From NCBI RefSeq assembly GCF_001613425.1, contig NZ_BDCI01000001.1:124001-188000 (forward strand): DNA of 64,000 bases, written 5' to 3'. Below the pieces are notes generated by a model that was given only the letters and a program-made list of their open reading frames with translations, did not search any database and was not told where the DNA came from. This DNA comes from Nocardia vulneris. Its GTDB lineage: Bacteria > Actinomycetota > Actinomycetes > Mycobacteriales > Mycobacteriaceae. The stretch's first letter is position 1; every line of letters begins with the position of its first letter. Shown piece after piece: positions 11,585 through 20,953 of this stretch. The translations under genes were made by a program, and so were the position numbers.

Positions 11585-12580
11585 TTACGGCGTGATGATG
11601 ACTTTCAGCCCGGTGCGCCGCTGCGCGTCGGCGAACGCGGCGGGTGCCTCGGTGAGCGGGACCCGCGACGAGACGAGCGGGTCGAGGGCGATGACCCCAC
11701 GCGCCGCCAGATCGATTGCGCGCGGGTGAGTTTCGTTGCTGCGCCGCACCATTGCGATCGTCAGCTCTTTGCCGCGGGCGAGCGAGGCACGGAAGGTCGT
11801 GCTGTCCGAGCCAGGGATGCCGCCCAGCACTACCCGTCCGCCCGGTCGCGTGGCCGCCATGGCGATGTGCACCGCGTCGTCGTTTCCGGCCATTTCGAAG
11901 GCGACATCGACGCCGTGCGCGGCGAAGTCGGGTGGGTCGGCGGCGGGGTAGGGATCGAGAATTTCGTCGGCGCCCCATTTCGCGGCGGCGTCGCGCCGGT
12001 GTGCCAGCGGTTCGACCGCGAGCACGCGGGATATCCCGGCGGCACGCAGCACCTGGATCAGCAGCAGTCCGACCGGTCCGCAGCCCACGACCGCCGCGGT
12101 GCCGCCGAACGGTACCTGGCCGAGATCCAGCGCCCACAGGGCCACCGCCAGCGGCTCGAGCAGTGCGCCCGCTGCGTCGGATACGTTGTCCGGCAACGGA
12201 TGTAATCGATGCGACGGCCATGGCAGGGTTTCCCGCAGCATCCCGTCGGTCACGCCGTGTCCGGCGAATCGCACGTGGTAGCACAGATTTCGAAACCCGT
12301 CCCGGCAGGCGCGGCAGGTCTCGCACGGGATCGCCGGATCGATCGCGACCCGTTCGCCGCGCCGCGGCCCGGTGGCGATCTCACCCGCGCCCTCGTGGCC
12401 GGGTATCAACGGCTGCCCGAGTTTCGCGTCGCCGATCGCGCCGTCTTCATACCAGTGCAGATCCGATCCGCAGATGCCGACCGCGGTGACCCGTACCAGG
12501 GTTTCGCCCGCAGCCGGCGCCGGCGGTGGTTCGTTCCCCACCCGCAGGTCCGCGATTCCATGAAGTCTCGCTGTCCGCAT
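11585..12580 (-). CDS. Zinc-dependent medium-chain alcohol dehydrogenase (sorbitol/threonine dehydrogenase type)
   Basis: 331 aa. Catalytic zinc ligands are Cys37 (GICGSDLH) and His62-Glu63 (GHEGAGE). A structural zinc lobe is present (Cys86, 89, 92, 100). The Rossmann motif GCGPVG follows. It oxidises an alcohol or reduces a carbonyl with NAD(P); the substrate is unknown. It is the first gene of the minus-strand PKS operon, 78 bases before the loading PKS start, and has a promoter directly upstream. It could interconvert an aldehyde released from the PKS with its alcohol, but that needs a working R domain. ATG 12580 is chosen because family homology begins there (MRTARLHG) and the promoter -10 lies 7 bases upstream. 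Confidence 0.88.
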   Translation of the reverse strand: MRTARLHGIADLRVGNEPPPAPAAGETLVRVTAVGICGSDLHWYEDGAIGDAKLGQPLIPGHEGAGEIATGPRRGERVAIDPAIPCETCRACRDGFRNLCYHVRFAGHGVTDGMLRETLPWPSHRLHPLPDNVSDAAGALLEPLAVALWALDLGQVPFGGTAAVVGCGPVGLLLIQVLRAAGISRVLAVEPLAHRRDAAAKWGADEILDPYPAADPPDFAAHGVDVAFEMAGNDDAVHIAMAATRPGGRVVLGGIPGSDSTTFRASLARGKELTIAMVRRSNETHPRAIDLAARGVIALDPLVSSRVPLTEAPAAFADAQRRTGLKVIITP

Positions 12581-12587
12581 TTTCCCG

Positions 12588-12617
12588 ACTATAGGGGGAT
12601 ATTCCGCGCGATGTCCA
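12588..12617 (-). promoter_or_regulatory. Sigma-70-like promoter of the PKS operon
   Basis: Reading on the minus strand, TGGACA (12617-12612) and TATAGT (12593-12588) are separated by 18 bases. Each hexamer is one or two bases from the vegetative consensus. The expected start site falls at or next to the ATG at 12580, so the mRNA may be leaderless. This is one of the clearest consensus-like promoters I noticed in the window. Confidence 0.55.
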
Positions 12618-12687
12618 CGCTCCGAGTGACCTGACGGAACGGTGAATGGGAGATGAAAACAGCAGGTAGACAACTTGATTCGAAGTC

Positions 12688-12705
12688 CTTCCGGTTTGTC
12701 GGAAG
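12688..12705. promoter_or_regulatory. Inverted repeat in the adh/epoxide hydrolase divergent region
   Basis: CTTCCG-N6-CGGAAG is a perfect 6-bp dyad at 12688-12705. It lies in the 285-base, relatively AT-rich gap between the PKS operon and the epoxide hydrolase gene. It is a candidate operator or small hairpin. No regulator gene sits beside it, so the controlling protein is unknown. Confidence 0.3.
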
Positions 12706-12865
12706 TCTGATTTGTCACTTCTGTTCGGAAAGAATGTGTCATCTCCGATTGGGCCTCAGGACAATTCGGACATTCCTGACTCAACCGCTTGATTTCGACT
12801 CGCAAAGGGTAAGTGCATCAAGTATTTTGAGCCTCGGACAATGCGAGCCATAACCGGAAGGCAGT

Positions 12866-14023
12866 GTGCCCATGCCCGGACAGTCCGCGGCCATCGTGCC
12901 GTTCGAAGTCGAGATCCCGGAATCCGTGGTGGCGGATGCGCGGGAGCGCCTGCGCCGCACCAGATGGCCTGAGCCCGAGACGGTCGGCGATTGGTCCCAG
13001 GGCACACCCGCGGCCTATCTGCGCGGGCTGTGCCGGTACTGGCTGGACGAGTACGACTGGCGCGCCGCGCAGCGGCGGCTGAATCGATTTCCGCAGTTCA
13101 CCACCGAGATCGACGGATTACCAGTGCATTTCGTGCATGCCCGGTCGCCGTATCCCAGCGCGATCGCGCTGCTGATCACGCACGGCTGGCCCGGTTCGGT
13201 CACCGAATTCCACAAGGTCGTCGCACCGCTGACCGATCCGGTCGCGTTCGGCGGCAACGCATCCGACGCGTTCCATGTCGTGTGCCCGTCGCTGCCGGGG
13301 TTCGGTTTCAGCGGTAAGCCGGAGCGGACCGGGTGGGGCGCGGAACGGATCGCCGACGCCTGGGACCAGCTGATGCGCCGGCTCGGTTACGCCCACTACG
13401 CCGCCCAGGGCGGCGACTGGGGTGCGCGGATCACCATGGCGCTGGCCAGACGGCATCCGCAAGAGGTGCTCGGCATCCACCTGAACATGGTGCCGTTCCG
13501 TGCGCCGGTGGGCGCCGAGGACCTCACCGAGGCGGACCGTCGCGCAGTGTCCGCGCTCGCCACACATCGCGCCCAGGGCTCGGCCTACGCGGCCATCCAG
13601 GCGACTCGGCCGCAGAGCATCGGTTACGGCCTGACGGATTCGCCTGCGGCGCTGGCCGGTTGGATCATCGACAAGTTCCAGGCCTGGAGCGATTGCGCCG
13701 GCGATCCCGGCACCGTCTTCACCGAGGACGAACTGCTCGACAACCTCCTGATGTACTGGCTGCCCGCCACCGGCGCCTCGGCGGCACGGCTGTACTGGGA
13801 AAGTTTCGCCACCGCGACCGGCGACGACAGCCGCATCACGGTGCCCACGGGGTGTTCGGTGTTTCCTGCCGACATCTACCGGCCGACGCGCCGACTGGCC
13901 GAGCCGCAGTTCGCGGATCTGCGGCACTGGAACGAACTCGACCGGGGCGGGCATTTCGCCGCCCTCGAGCAGCCCGCCGTCTTCGTCGACGAGGTCAGGA
14001 CCACGTTCCGCGGACTGCGCTGA
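12866..14023 (+). CDS. Epoxide hydrolase (EHN-type alpha/beta hydrolase)
   Basis: 385 aa, close to the usual length of bacterial microsomal-type epoxide hydrolases. The N-terminal EHN cap region (about 1-110) carries the WPEPE segment, followed by the oxyanion-hole motif HGWPGS (106-111), nucleophile Asp184 in GGDWGA, and catalytic His363 in GGHFAALEQP. It converts epoxides to diols in the cytoplasm. The GTG at 12866 lies 4 bases after GGAAGG; an ATG two codons later (12872) has better spacing and may be the real start. It is divergent from the PKS operon and may act with the P450s nearby or be a detoxification enzyme. Confidence 0.88.
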   Translation: MPMPGQSAAIVPFEVEIPESVVADARERLRRTRWPEPETVGDWSQGTPAAYLRGLCRYWLDEYDWRAAQRRLNRFPQFTTEIDGLPVHFVHARSPYPSAIALLITHGWPGSVTEFHKVVAPLTDPVAFGGNASDAFHVVCPSLPGFGFSGKPERTGWGAERIADAWDQLMRRLGYAHYAAQGGDWGARITMALARRHPQEVLGIHLNMVPFRAPVGAEDLTEADRRAVSALATHRAQGSAYAAIQATRPQSIGYGLTDSPAALAGWIIDKFQAWSDCAGDPGTVFTEDELLDNLLMYWLPATGASAARLYWESFATATGDDSRITVPTGCSVFPADIYRPTRRLAEPQFADLRHWNELDRGGHFAALEQPAVFVDEVRTTFRGLR

Positions 14024-14033
14024 GCCGCGCCGG

Positions 14034-15431
14034 TCACCGAACCGGTTCCCGCACCGCGTAATTGTCGCGGAAGCGCAGGCCGACGACGGCGGCGGCCAGT
14101 GCGGCGGCGGCCATCGCGAACCAGGCGATGCGGAACTCGCGCAACGCTTGCTGGCCGAGGAGCGCGGTGAGGATCGCGACCCCGAGCGCGGAGGAGAGCT
14201 GGCGCGACATCATGAGCACCGCGCTGGCCAGGGAGGTCTGCTCCGACGGCAGGGTGGCCGCCGACCCGAACAGCGCGGGCTGCAACAGCGCGGTGCTGAT
14301 GCCTGCCAGGATGGCGCCGGGCAGGAACACTGCGAGATACTGCGGCCGGTCCGTCGCGGTGAGCGCCCACCAGCCGCAGCCGGCCGCGAGCGCCACACCG
14401 CCGAGCATGGTGGCGATCCGCGCGCCGACCCGGGCTACGATCCGGCCGTACAGCAGCGCCGTCGTCATGGTGCTCAGCGGCATGGGCGCGATGCTGAGCG
14501 CCGCGGTCACGACCGAATAGTGCCAGCGGCCGGTGAGGAACAGCGTGGCCGCCAGGATCATCGCGGCGAAAGCCAGGTAGTACAGGAACAACCCGCCGAC
14601 CGCGACCGTGAACAGCCGGTGCCGGAAGAGCGCGAAGCTGACCACCGGGTCGGGCGCCCGGCGCAGATGACGCACGGTCAGCGCCGCGAGCAGCACGGTC
14701 GCCAGCGTGCAGCCGAGAATCGCCTTGGAGGCGTAGCCCCATTCCGGGGCCTGCACGAAGACGGTCGTCAACCCGGCCGCGGTGAGCAACACCAAGGTGG
14801 CGCCGAGCAGATCCAGGCGTTTGCGGGGACCGCGCACCGAGGCGGGCAGCACCCGGCGCCCGGCCAGCACCGCCACCGCGACGACCGGAATGTTGATCAG
14901 GAAGATCCACCGCCAGCCGGCGGCCAGCAGCAGACCGCCTGCCACCGGACCGCTGCCTGCGCCGGCCGCGGCGACGGCGGTCCAGATGCCCATCACCTTG
15001 GCGTGTTCGCGCGGCGGGAAGGCGGGCAGGGCGAGGCCGAGCGAGGTCGGGATCAGGATCGCGCCCGCGACGGCCTGCACCACCCGCGCCGCCACCAGCA
15101 CGCCGAGCGTCGGAGCGAGGGCGCAGCCCAGCGACGCCACCCCGAACAACGTCATACCCACCAGGAACGCGGCCTTGCGGCCGATGTCGTCGGCCATCCG
15201 CCCCGCGGGCACCAGCATGGCGGCGAGCACGATGGTGTACGCGTTGAGCACCCACGACACCTGAGCCAGGGTGCTGCCGTGGAACGTTTGCTCCAGCGCG
15301 GGGAACGCGACATTGACCGCGAACAGGTCGAGGATGGCGAGGAATTGGGCGGCGGAGGCGACCGCCAGAATCGGCCACCGCCGGCTGTCGACCGGTAAAA
15401 CGGCAGGGTTGTCCGGGGTGTGGGCTGTCAC
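14034..15431 (-). CDS. DHA2-family MFS drug exporter (14-TM type)
   Basis: 465 aa hydrophobic protein with about 14 predicted membrane spans. It has the DHA2 features LDLFAVNVAFPAL in helix 1 and GRMADDIGRKA in the loop between helices 2 and 3, plus a GSGPVAGG segment in helix 5 (motif C-like). Such proteins expel drugs or antibiotics with proton antiport. It is convergent with the epoxide hydrolase and divergent from the GlxA-type regulator with a gap of 72 bases, a typical regulator/exporter pair. It may export the product of the flanking biosynthetic genes, although nothing in the sequence proves this. Confidence 0.88.
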   Translation of the reverse strand: MTAHTPDNPAVLPVDSRRWPILAVASAAQFLAILDLFAVNVAFPALEQTFHGSTLAQVSWVLNAYTIVLAAMLVPAGRMADDIGRKAAFLVGMTLFGVASLGCALAPTLGVLVAARVVQAVAGAILIPTSLGLALPAFPPREHAKVMGIWTAVAAAGAGSGPVAGGLLLAAGWRWIFLINIPVVAVAVLAGRRVLPASVRGPRKRLDLLGATLVLLTAAGLTTVFVQAPEWGYASKAILGCTLATVLLAALTVRHLRRAPDPVVSFALFRHRLFTVAVGGLFLYYLAFAAMILAATLFLTGRWHYSVVTAALSIAPMPLSTMTTALLYGRIVARVGARIATMLGGVALAAGCGWWALTATDRPQYLAVFLPGAILAGISTALLQPALFGSAATLPSEQTSLASAVLMMSRQLSSALGVAILTALLGQQALREFRIAWFAMAAAALAAAVVGLRFRDNYAVREPVR

Positions 15432-15503
15432 GTCAGGTCACCGTACAGAGCCGTTGCGGCGGCCACGAGTGCCGTGTTTGCCATCATTCGATAGCTTTGT
15501 GAC

Positions 15504-16502
15504 ATGCCCAGTGTCCCAGGCACTCTCGCGGTGCTGCTGCTCCCGCAGCAGGCCGCCATCGAGGTCGCGCTCGCGTGTCAGGCCTTCGGTACGCCGCCGC
15601 ACGACCACGCGGGCGACTGGTACGACCTGCGGTTGTGCGGGGTCGACGGCGCGGGTGCGCACGTCGGCCTGCGGGCCTGGTTCGGTCACGCGGGTCCTGC
15701 CGGGTCGTTCGGCATGTGCGCTACCCACGGGCTCGACGATCTGGTGACCGCGGATACGGTGCTCGTCCCCGGAACCGGTGACGTGCACACGGATCCGCCC
15801 GCGGCGGCGCTGGCCGCGATCCGGGCGGCGCGGGCGCGCGGCGCCAGGATGGTCTCGCTGTGCTCCGGCGCGTTCGTGCTGGCCGCGGCCGGGGTGCTCG
15901 ACGGCAGAACGGCCACCAGCCACTGGGCGCACGCCGCACTGCTGGCGAGCCGGTTCCCGGCCGTGCGGGTGGATCCGAACATTCTCTACACCGACGAACC
16001 GGACGTGCTCACGAGTGCCGGGCTGATGGCCGGAATCGACCTGTGCCTGCACGTGATTCGCGCGGATCTGGGCACCCGCGCCGCCAACGCGGTGGCGCGC
16101 CGGATGATCGTCCCGCCGCATCGCGCGGGCGGTCAGGCGCAGTACATGGCGTCACCCGTGCCCGCCCCGGACGGTGGCTCCGGTCTCGGCGAGGTGCTGG
16201 AGTGGGCGATGGCGCGGCTGGATCAGCCGACCGGGGTAGGCGACCTCGCGGCCGCGGCGGGTGTGTCCGTGCGCACCCTGATCCGCCGGTTTCATGCCGA
16301 ACTCGGCACCACGCCGAGCCGCTGGCTGCTCGGGCAGCGCCTCGCCCGCGCCCGCGAACTGCTCGAACGCACCGGCCTGCCGGTCGATCTCGTCGCCGCG
16401 CACAGCGGCCTGGGCACCGCGCCCAACCTGCGCGCCCACTTCGCCCGCGAACTCGGTCTGTCGCCGACGAAGTATCGACGCGACTACAACCCCGGCCGGT
16501 AG
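15504..16502 (+). CDS. GlxA-family AraC transcription regulator
   Basis: 332 aa. The N-terminal DJ-1/PfpI-like amidotransferase-fold domain (about 1-190) has the elbow LCSGAFVLAAAG, followed by two AraC helix-turn-helix motifs (about 225-330) including RTLIRRFHAELGTTPSRWL and the terminal LSPTKYRRDY signature. These regulators usually activate nearby genes in response to an unknown small molecule. It is divergent from the MFS exporter, which is the most likely target. Confidence 0.88.
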   Translation: MPSVPGTLAVLLLPQQAAIEVALACQAFGTPPHDHAGDWYDLRLCGVDGAGAHVGLRAWFGHAGPAGSFGMCATHGLDDLVTADTVLVPGTGDVHTDPPAAALAAIRAARARGARMVSLCSGAFVLAAAGVLDGRTATSHWAHAALLASRFPAVRVDPNILYTDEPDVLTSAGLMAGIDLCLHVIRADLGTRAANAVARRMIVPPHRAGGQAQYMASPVPAPDGGSGLGEVLEWAMARLDQPTGVGDLAAAAGVSVRTLIRRFHAELGTTPSRWLLGQRLARARELLERTGLPVDLVAAHSGLGTAPNLRAHFARELGLSPTKYRRDYNPGR

Positions 16503-16527
16503 TGCGCTCTTCGATTGTGCCGGAGCA

Positions 16528-17868
16528 TCATTCGGGGCGCGCCGCCGCGGCCGCCCGGGCGGCGTGCGGGAGCGCGTCGAGGATCGTGCTGAGCGCGCGA
16601 TCGTCGTGCGCGGCCGTGACGAACCAGGCCTCGTAGACACTCGGCGGCAGCGCCACACCGTGTTCGAGCATGGTGTGGAAGAACGGCGGGAACCGGAAGG
16701 TGTCCTGCGCCTGCACGTCCGCGTAGTCGCGGGCCGGGGTGGGGGCGAACAGTACCGAGAACAGGTTGCCCGCCGACTGAATGGTATGCGCGACACCGGC
16801 TTCGGTGAGGGCGGCGGTGGTGGCGTCCTGAATCGTCGTGCTGGTCTGATCCAGCAGGTCGTAGGTCTTCTGGTCCGCGAGGCGCAGCGTGGCCAGGCCC
16901 GCGGCGACGGCGAGCGGATTCCCGGACAGCGTGCCCGCCTGATACACCGGTCCGTCCGGCGCGAGGCACGCCATGACGTCGTGGCGGCCACCGACCGCCG
17001 CCAGCGGCATGCCGCCGCCGATCACCTTGCCGAACGCCACCAGGTCGGCGTCGTACTGCGCGGTCGAGCGCGACCTTTCGAGGCCCCAGTAGCCGTCGGA
17101 CGCGACCCGGAACCCGGTGAGCACCTCGTCCAGGATCAGCAGCGCGTCGTGCTCGTGCGCGAGCGCGGCCAGTGCGGCGTTGTAGCCGTCGTCAGGGGCG
17201 AGGACACCCATGTTCGCGGCGGCGGCTTCGACGATGACGGCCGCGATCCGGCCCGGATGTGCGGCGAAAGCGGCCCGGACCGCGGCGATGTCGTTGTACG
17301 GCAACACGATCGTCTGCGCCGCGATCGGCTCGGGCACCCCGGCCGAGGCGGGCAGTCCGAAGGTGGCCACGCCGGAGCCCGCGGCGGCCAGCAGGCCGTC
17401 GGAATGACCGTGATAGTGGCCGGCGAACTTGACCACCAACGGTTTTCCGGTGAACCCGCGGGCCAGCCGGATCGCGGTCATCGTCGCCTCGGTGCCGGTG
17501 GACACGAGCCGGAGTTCGTCGATCAGCCCGCCCTCGGCGCGTGGGCCGCCGAGGCGGGCCACGACGAGTTCGGCCAGCTCGGTCTCGGCCGGTGTGCTGG
17601 CACCGAACGACAAGCCGCGCGCCGCCGCATCCTGCACGGCCGCAACGACTTCCGGATGCGCGTGACCGAGAACGGCGGGCCCCCAGGACGCCACGAGGTC
17701 GACGTACTCGCGCCCCGTCACATCGGTGACATACGGCCCTGCCGCAGCCACGATGAACCGGGGCGCGCCTCCGACCGACCGGAAAGCGCGCACCGGCGAA
17801 TTCACCCCGCCCGGAATAACCTGCCGCGCACGATCGAACTGGATCTCGTTGCTCGTAGAAGCAGCCAT
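16528..17868 (-). CDS. hemL: Glutamate-1-semialdehyde 2,1-aminomutase
   Basis: 446 aa, class III PLP aminotransferase fold. It converts glutamate-1-semialdehyde to 5-aminolevulinate in the C5 tetrapyrrole pathway. The PLP lysine is Lys281 in [16 protein letters not shown], Asp247 (LDEVLTGFR) contacts the PLP nitrogen, and [13 protein letters not shown] begins the family homology. The ATG is 17868. It lies 5 bases downstream of the P450 stop, so the two genes are probably co-transcribed. This is an unusual home for hemL; I see no other haem genes in the window. It may be a second copy that supplies haem or 5-aminolevulinate, or the only copy moved beside unrelated genes. Confidence 0.9.
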   Translation of the reverse strand: MAASTSNEIQFDRARQVIPGGVNSPVRAFRSVGGAPRFIVAAAGPYVTDVTGREYVDLVASWGPAVLGHAHPEVVAAVQDAAARGLSFGASTPAETELAELVVARLGGPRAEGGLIDELRLVSTGTEATMTAIRLARGFTGKPLVVKFAGHYHGHSDGLLAAAGSGVATFGLPASAGVPEPIAAQTIVLPYNDIAAVRAAFAAHPGRIAAVIVEAAAANMGVLAPDDGYNAALAALAHEHDALLILDEVLTGFRVASDGYWGLERSRSTAQYDADLVAFGKVIGGGMPLAAVGGRHDVMACLAPDGPVYQAGTLSGNPLAVAAGLATLRLADQKTYDLLDQTSTTIQDATTAALTEAGVAHTIQSAGNLFSVLFAPTPARDYADVQAQDTFRFPPFFHTMLEHGVALPPSVYEAWFVTAAHDDRALSTILDALPHAARAAAAARPE

Positions 17869-17873
17869 ACCCC

Positions 17874-19361
17874 TCAGCCTAGGGGAGCCGCCGCGTCGTC
17901 GGTCGCGGCTCGGCGGCGCAGGACCATGGGAAGACCGTCGCGGGGGCGCAGGGTCAGGGTGTGTTCGGGGAGGACGCGGGCGCCGGCGGCGAGGTCGAAG
18001 GTGTAGCGCTGGGTGAGCATGGCGAGGATGAGTCTGGCCTGGACGCGGGCGAACCCCAAGCCGATGCACTGGCGGTGGCCCGCGCCGAAGGGGAGATACG
18101 AAAAGCGAGGGCGGGCAAGAGGATTCGCGGTGGCCCCGGTCGCGGGGAAGACGAACTGCCGGTGCTCGGGCAGGAATCGGCGCGGATCGAAACCTTCGGG
18201 ATTGGGCCAGGACCGCGGATCGTGGTGCAGGAGATACGGTGCCACGTACACGGTCGCGCCCGCCGGTACGTGGTAGCCGCCGAGCACATCGTCGGCGACG
18301 GCCTGCCGCTCGATCAACCAGGACGGCGGATACAAGCGCATCGCCTCCTCGAGCACGGCCGAGGTCCACGGCAGCTGGTCGAGGTCGGCGGGCGTGGGGC
18401 GGCGGCCGCCGAGCACGGTGTCGACCTCGGCGATCAGGCGCTCGCGCGCCTCGGGGTGATTCGACAGCAGCAGCAGGGTCCAGGCCAGCGAGTAGGCCGT
18501 GGTGTCGTGCCCGACCAGCAGGAAGGTCTTCAGTTCGTCGCGGACCTGGCGCGGGCTCATCGCCGCCGCCCCTGCCTCGTCCCGTGCGTCGAGCAGCAGA
18601 CCGAGCAGATCGTGCCGATCGTCGTGACGGTTGTCCTGTCGTTCCCGGATCAGCCGGGTGACCACGTCGTCGAGCACCCCGACCGCCGCGTCCAGCTTGC
18701 GCCAGCGCGGCGCCTGCAACCGCAATGCCGAATCGGGTGTGACGCCCGGGATACGCAGCGGCAGCCAGGTCAGCAGCGAGGTCATCGCCTTGCCGACGCA
18801 GCGCAGGATCTCGACGAGCGCCTCGTGGACGCGGGCCGCGTCGTCGGACAGGTCGCCGCCGAACAGCGCGGGGCCGGTGACGTCGAGGGTCAACGCGTTC
18901 ATCGCGACGGAGACATCGAGCCGGTCGCCGTCGGGACGGGTCTCCCAGCGGGCCAGGGTGCGTTCTGCGGCGTCGATCATGGCCTCGGCGAACCGGTCCA
19001 GCTGCCTGCGGGCGAACAGCGGCTGCATGATCCGGCGCTGCCTGGTCCAGGACTCGCCCTCGTTGGTCAGCAGCCCGTTGCCCAGCGCCATCGCCGCGAC
19101 CTTGGCATTGAGCGTCTTGCCGTAGTTGCTCTGCCGCGCGACGAAGACGGCTTCGACGAGATCGGGATCGTTCACGAGGAAGAACTGCTGCCCGGACGCG
19201 TCTATTCGGACGACGTTGCCGTAACGCTCGACGAGTTCCTGGAATGCCGAGCACGGATCTCGGCGGATTTCGGTCATTACCCGGAACGCGTCCAGGCCCG
19301 TCGGCCCGGGCGCGCGGGCCGGTTCGGCCGCGGTATCGATGAGCGGTGGGGCTTCGGTCAC
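17874..19361 (-). CDS. Cytochrome P450 (CYP102/CYP4-like)
   Basis: 495 aa. I-helix [15 protein letters not shown]-helix EEAMR (ExxR), and haem loop [10 protein letters not shown] with Cys432 as the iron ligand. A long C-terminal region and the [12 protein letters not shown] segment resemble fatty-acid or terpene hydroxylase P450s rather than the short macrolide type. No reductase domain is fused, so it needs separate redox partners, and none is encoded nearby. The GTG at 19361 is preferred because GGGAAG lies upstream and homology begins soon after. It is divergent from the glutamine synthetase-like gene and likely in an operon with hemL. Confidence 0.9.
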   Translation of the reverse strand: MTEAPPLIDTAAEPARAPGPTGLDAFRVMTEIRRDPCSAFQELVERYGNVVRIDASGQQFFLVNDPDLVEAVFVARQSNYGKTLNAKVAAMALGNGLLTNEGESWTRQRRIMQPLFARRQLDRFAEAMIDAAERTLARWETRPDGDRLDVSVAMNALTLDVTGPALFGGDLSDDAARVHEALVEILRCVGKAMTSLLTWLPLRIPGVTPDSALRLQAPRWRKLDAAVGVLDDVVTRLIRERQDNRHDDRHDLLGLLLDARDEAGAAAMSPRQVRDELKTFLLVGHDTTAYSLAWTLLLLSNHPEARERLIAEVDTVLGGRRPTPADLDQLPWTSAVLEEAMRLYPPSWLIERQAVADDVLGGYHVPAGATVYVAPYLLHHDPRSWPNPEGFDPRRFLPEHRQFVFPATGATANPLARPRFSYLPFGAGHRQCIGLGFARVQARLILAMLTQRYTFDLAAGARVLPEHTLTLRPRDGLPMVLRRRAATDDAAAPLG

Positions 19362-19594
19362 GGTCGTCGCTTCCCGTAATGCTTTTGGGGAGATTTGCCT
19401 CGGTGTTGTTCGTCCAAGATCAGGGGTGTTCGCCCGAATTTCAACCCCCCATCCGGGGCATCCCGGACCACGAGTTGCTCTGCCAGACTGGCCCGATGGG
19501 CGACAACGACTGTCGAAGCCTGCCTTTCGGAACAGGTCGCGCACCCGCATGGGCGGCGCAGTGAGACGGTCCGTGGGGGAGTGAGAGGATCCAG

Positions 19595-20905
19595 ATGGAA
19601 GCGGTAGAGCAATTCCTGAAAGAGAATTCGATCACGATGGTCGAGCTCGCCACCCCGGATATGACCGGCGCCCTTCGCGGAAAGAGAATCCCGGTCGAAT
19701 CCTTTCTGGCCAACGGAATGTCGGACGGGGTCGGGCTTTCGTCGGCGGTATTGGCCTGGGATTACCGGATGGAGGTCATCGAGACCGCCGACTACAGCTG
19801 GTCGAACGGATATCCCGATATCTTCCTGCGGCCCGACGTGGCGACGTTGCGGCTGGTGCCGTGGAAGCCGAAGACGGCGCTGGTCTTCTGTGACGTGGTG
19901 GACGCCGCCGGCGAGCTCGCCGCGATCGCGCCGCGCGACGTGCTGCGCCGCGTGGTCGCCGATCTCGAAAATGCCGGTCTCGCACCGTATATCGCGATGG
20001 AGTCCGAGTTCTACGCGCTCGACGGCGAGTCGCTGCGCGCGCACGGAGATCGCAACCCGGTCTACAGCCTGCACGACAACCACTACCTGGAGCCGTTTCT
20101 CGACGAGATCTGCGCCATGCTGCTGAGCGCCGACGTCGAGGTCGAGGCGTGTGGCGCCGAGTACGCGCCGGGTCAGGTCGAGATCAACCTGACCCCCTCC
20201 GATCCCGTCACCGCGGCCGACAGCCTGCTGTTCTTCCGTTATGCCGTCAAGCAACTCGCACCGCGGCACGGGTATCGCGCCACGTTCATGGCGAAGCCGT
20301 TCGGCGATCTCTCCGGCAGCGGGTTGCACATCCATCAGAGCATGTGGGGCAAGGACAAGAGCAACGCGTTCTGGGACGCGCGGACCGGCGGGTTGAGCAC
20401 GGTCGGCGGCAATTATGTTGCGGGACTGCTGAAGTACGCGGCCGAGCTGCAACTCGTCGCGGTGCCGACGCCCAACGGCTACAAGCGCGTGACGGACCAT
20501 TCGTTCGCACCGACGAACCTGTCCTGGGGCTTCGACAACCGCTGCGCCGCCGTGCGGGTGCTGATCCGCGACGCCAAGGGCACCCGGGTGGAGACGCGGA
20601 TCGCCGCCGCCGACGCCAATCCCTATCTCCTCGCCGCAGCCCAGCTCGCGGCGGGCGCGGCCGGCGTCACCGCAGGGCTGACACCGGCCGCGCCCGCCGC
20701 GAACTCCTATGTGTCGGCCGAATACCCGCCGCTGCCGACGAATATCTGGGCGGCGGCAACGCTTTTCGGCGAGAGCGAATTCGCCCGGCGGGCCCTCGGC
20801 GCGGGGACCGTGCAGAACTTGTGCCAGGTAGCGCGCAGCGAGGCCACGGCGGGCCAGCGAGAAGTGACCGAATGGGAGCGCGCGCGGTATCTGGACTCGG
20901 TATAG
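19595..20905 (+). CDS. Glutamine synthetase-like gamma-glutamyl/amide ligase
   Basis: 436 aa, glutamine synthetase superfamily. The beta-grasp domain (1-110) is followed by a catalytic domain with metal and ATP residues: MESEFYAL, GAEYAPGQVEINL, SGLHIHQSMW and the C-terminal RIAAADANPYL. The ammonium-site DGSS motif of true glutamine synthetase is absent, and SWSNGYPD stands near its place. That fits the branch that joins glutamate or another carboxylate to amines such as polyamines, isopropylamine or anilines. It is therefore probably not housekeeping GlnA. The start has a good ribosome site (GAGAGGATCC, 3 bases before ATG). It is first in a run with the AsnB-like, decarboxylase and P450 genes. 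Confidence 0.85.
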   Translation: MEAVEQFLKENSITMVELATPDMTGALRGKRIPVESFLANGMSDGVGLSSAVLAWDYRMEVIETADYSWSNGYPDIFLRPDVATLRLVPWKPKTALVFCDVVDAAGELAAIAPRDVLRRVVADLENAGLAPYIAMESEFYALDGESLRAHGDRNPVYSLHDNHYLEPFLDEICAMLLSADVEVEACGAEYAPGQVEINLTPSDPVTAADSLLFFRYAVKQLAPRHGYRATFMAKPFGDLSGSGLHIHQSMWGKDKSNAFWDARTGGLSTVGGNYVAGLLKYAAELQLVAVPTPNGYKRVTDHSFAPTNLSWGFDNRCAAVRVLIRDAKGTRVETRIAAADANPYLLAAAQLAAGAAGVTAGLTPAAPAANSYVSAEYPPLPTNIWAAATLFGESEFARRALGAGTVQNLCQVARSEATAGQREVTEWERARYLDSV

Positions 20906-20953
20906 GCGACGGCGCTGGCGAACTTTTCGATCGTCAGGAAGTAGGAGATACCC

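Noticed and set aside
16528..19254. A 908-codon frame that appears to fuse a P450-region frame to HemL
   Set aside because: Only the last 446 codons are HemL; the upstream part is an out-of-frame reading of the P450 gene. HemL has its own ATG at 17868.
17961..19379. 472-codon antisense frame across the first P450
   Set aside because: Antisense shadow of a clear P450 gene.
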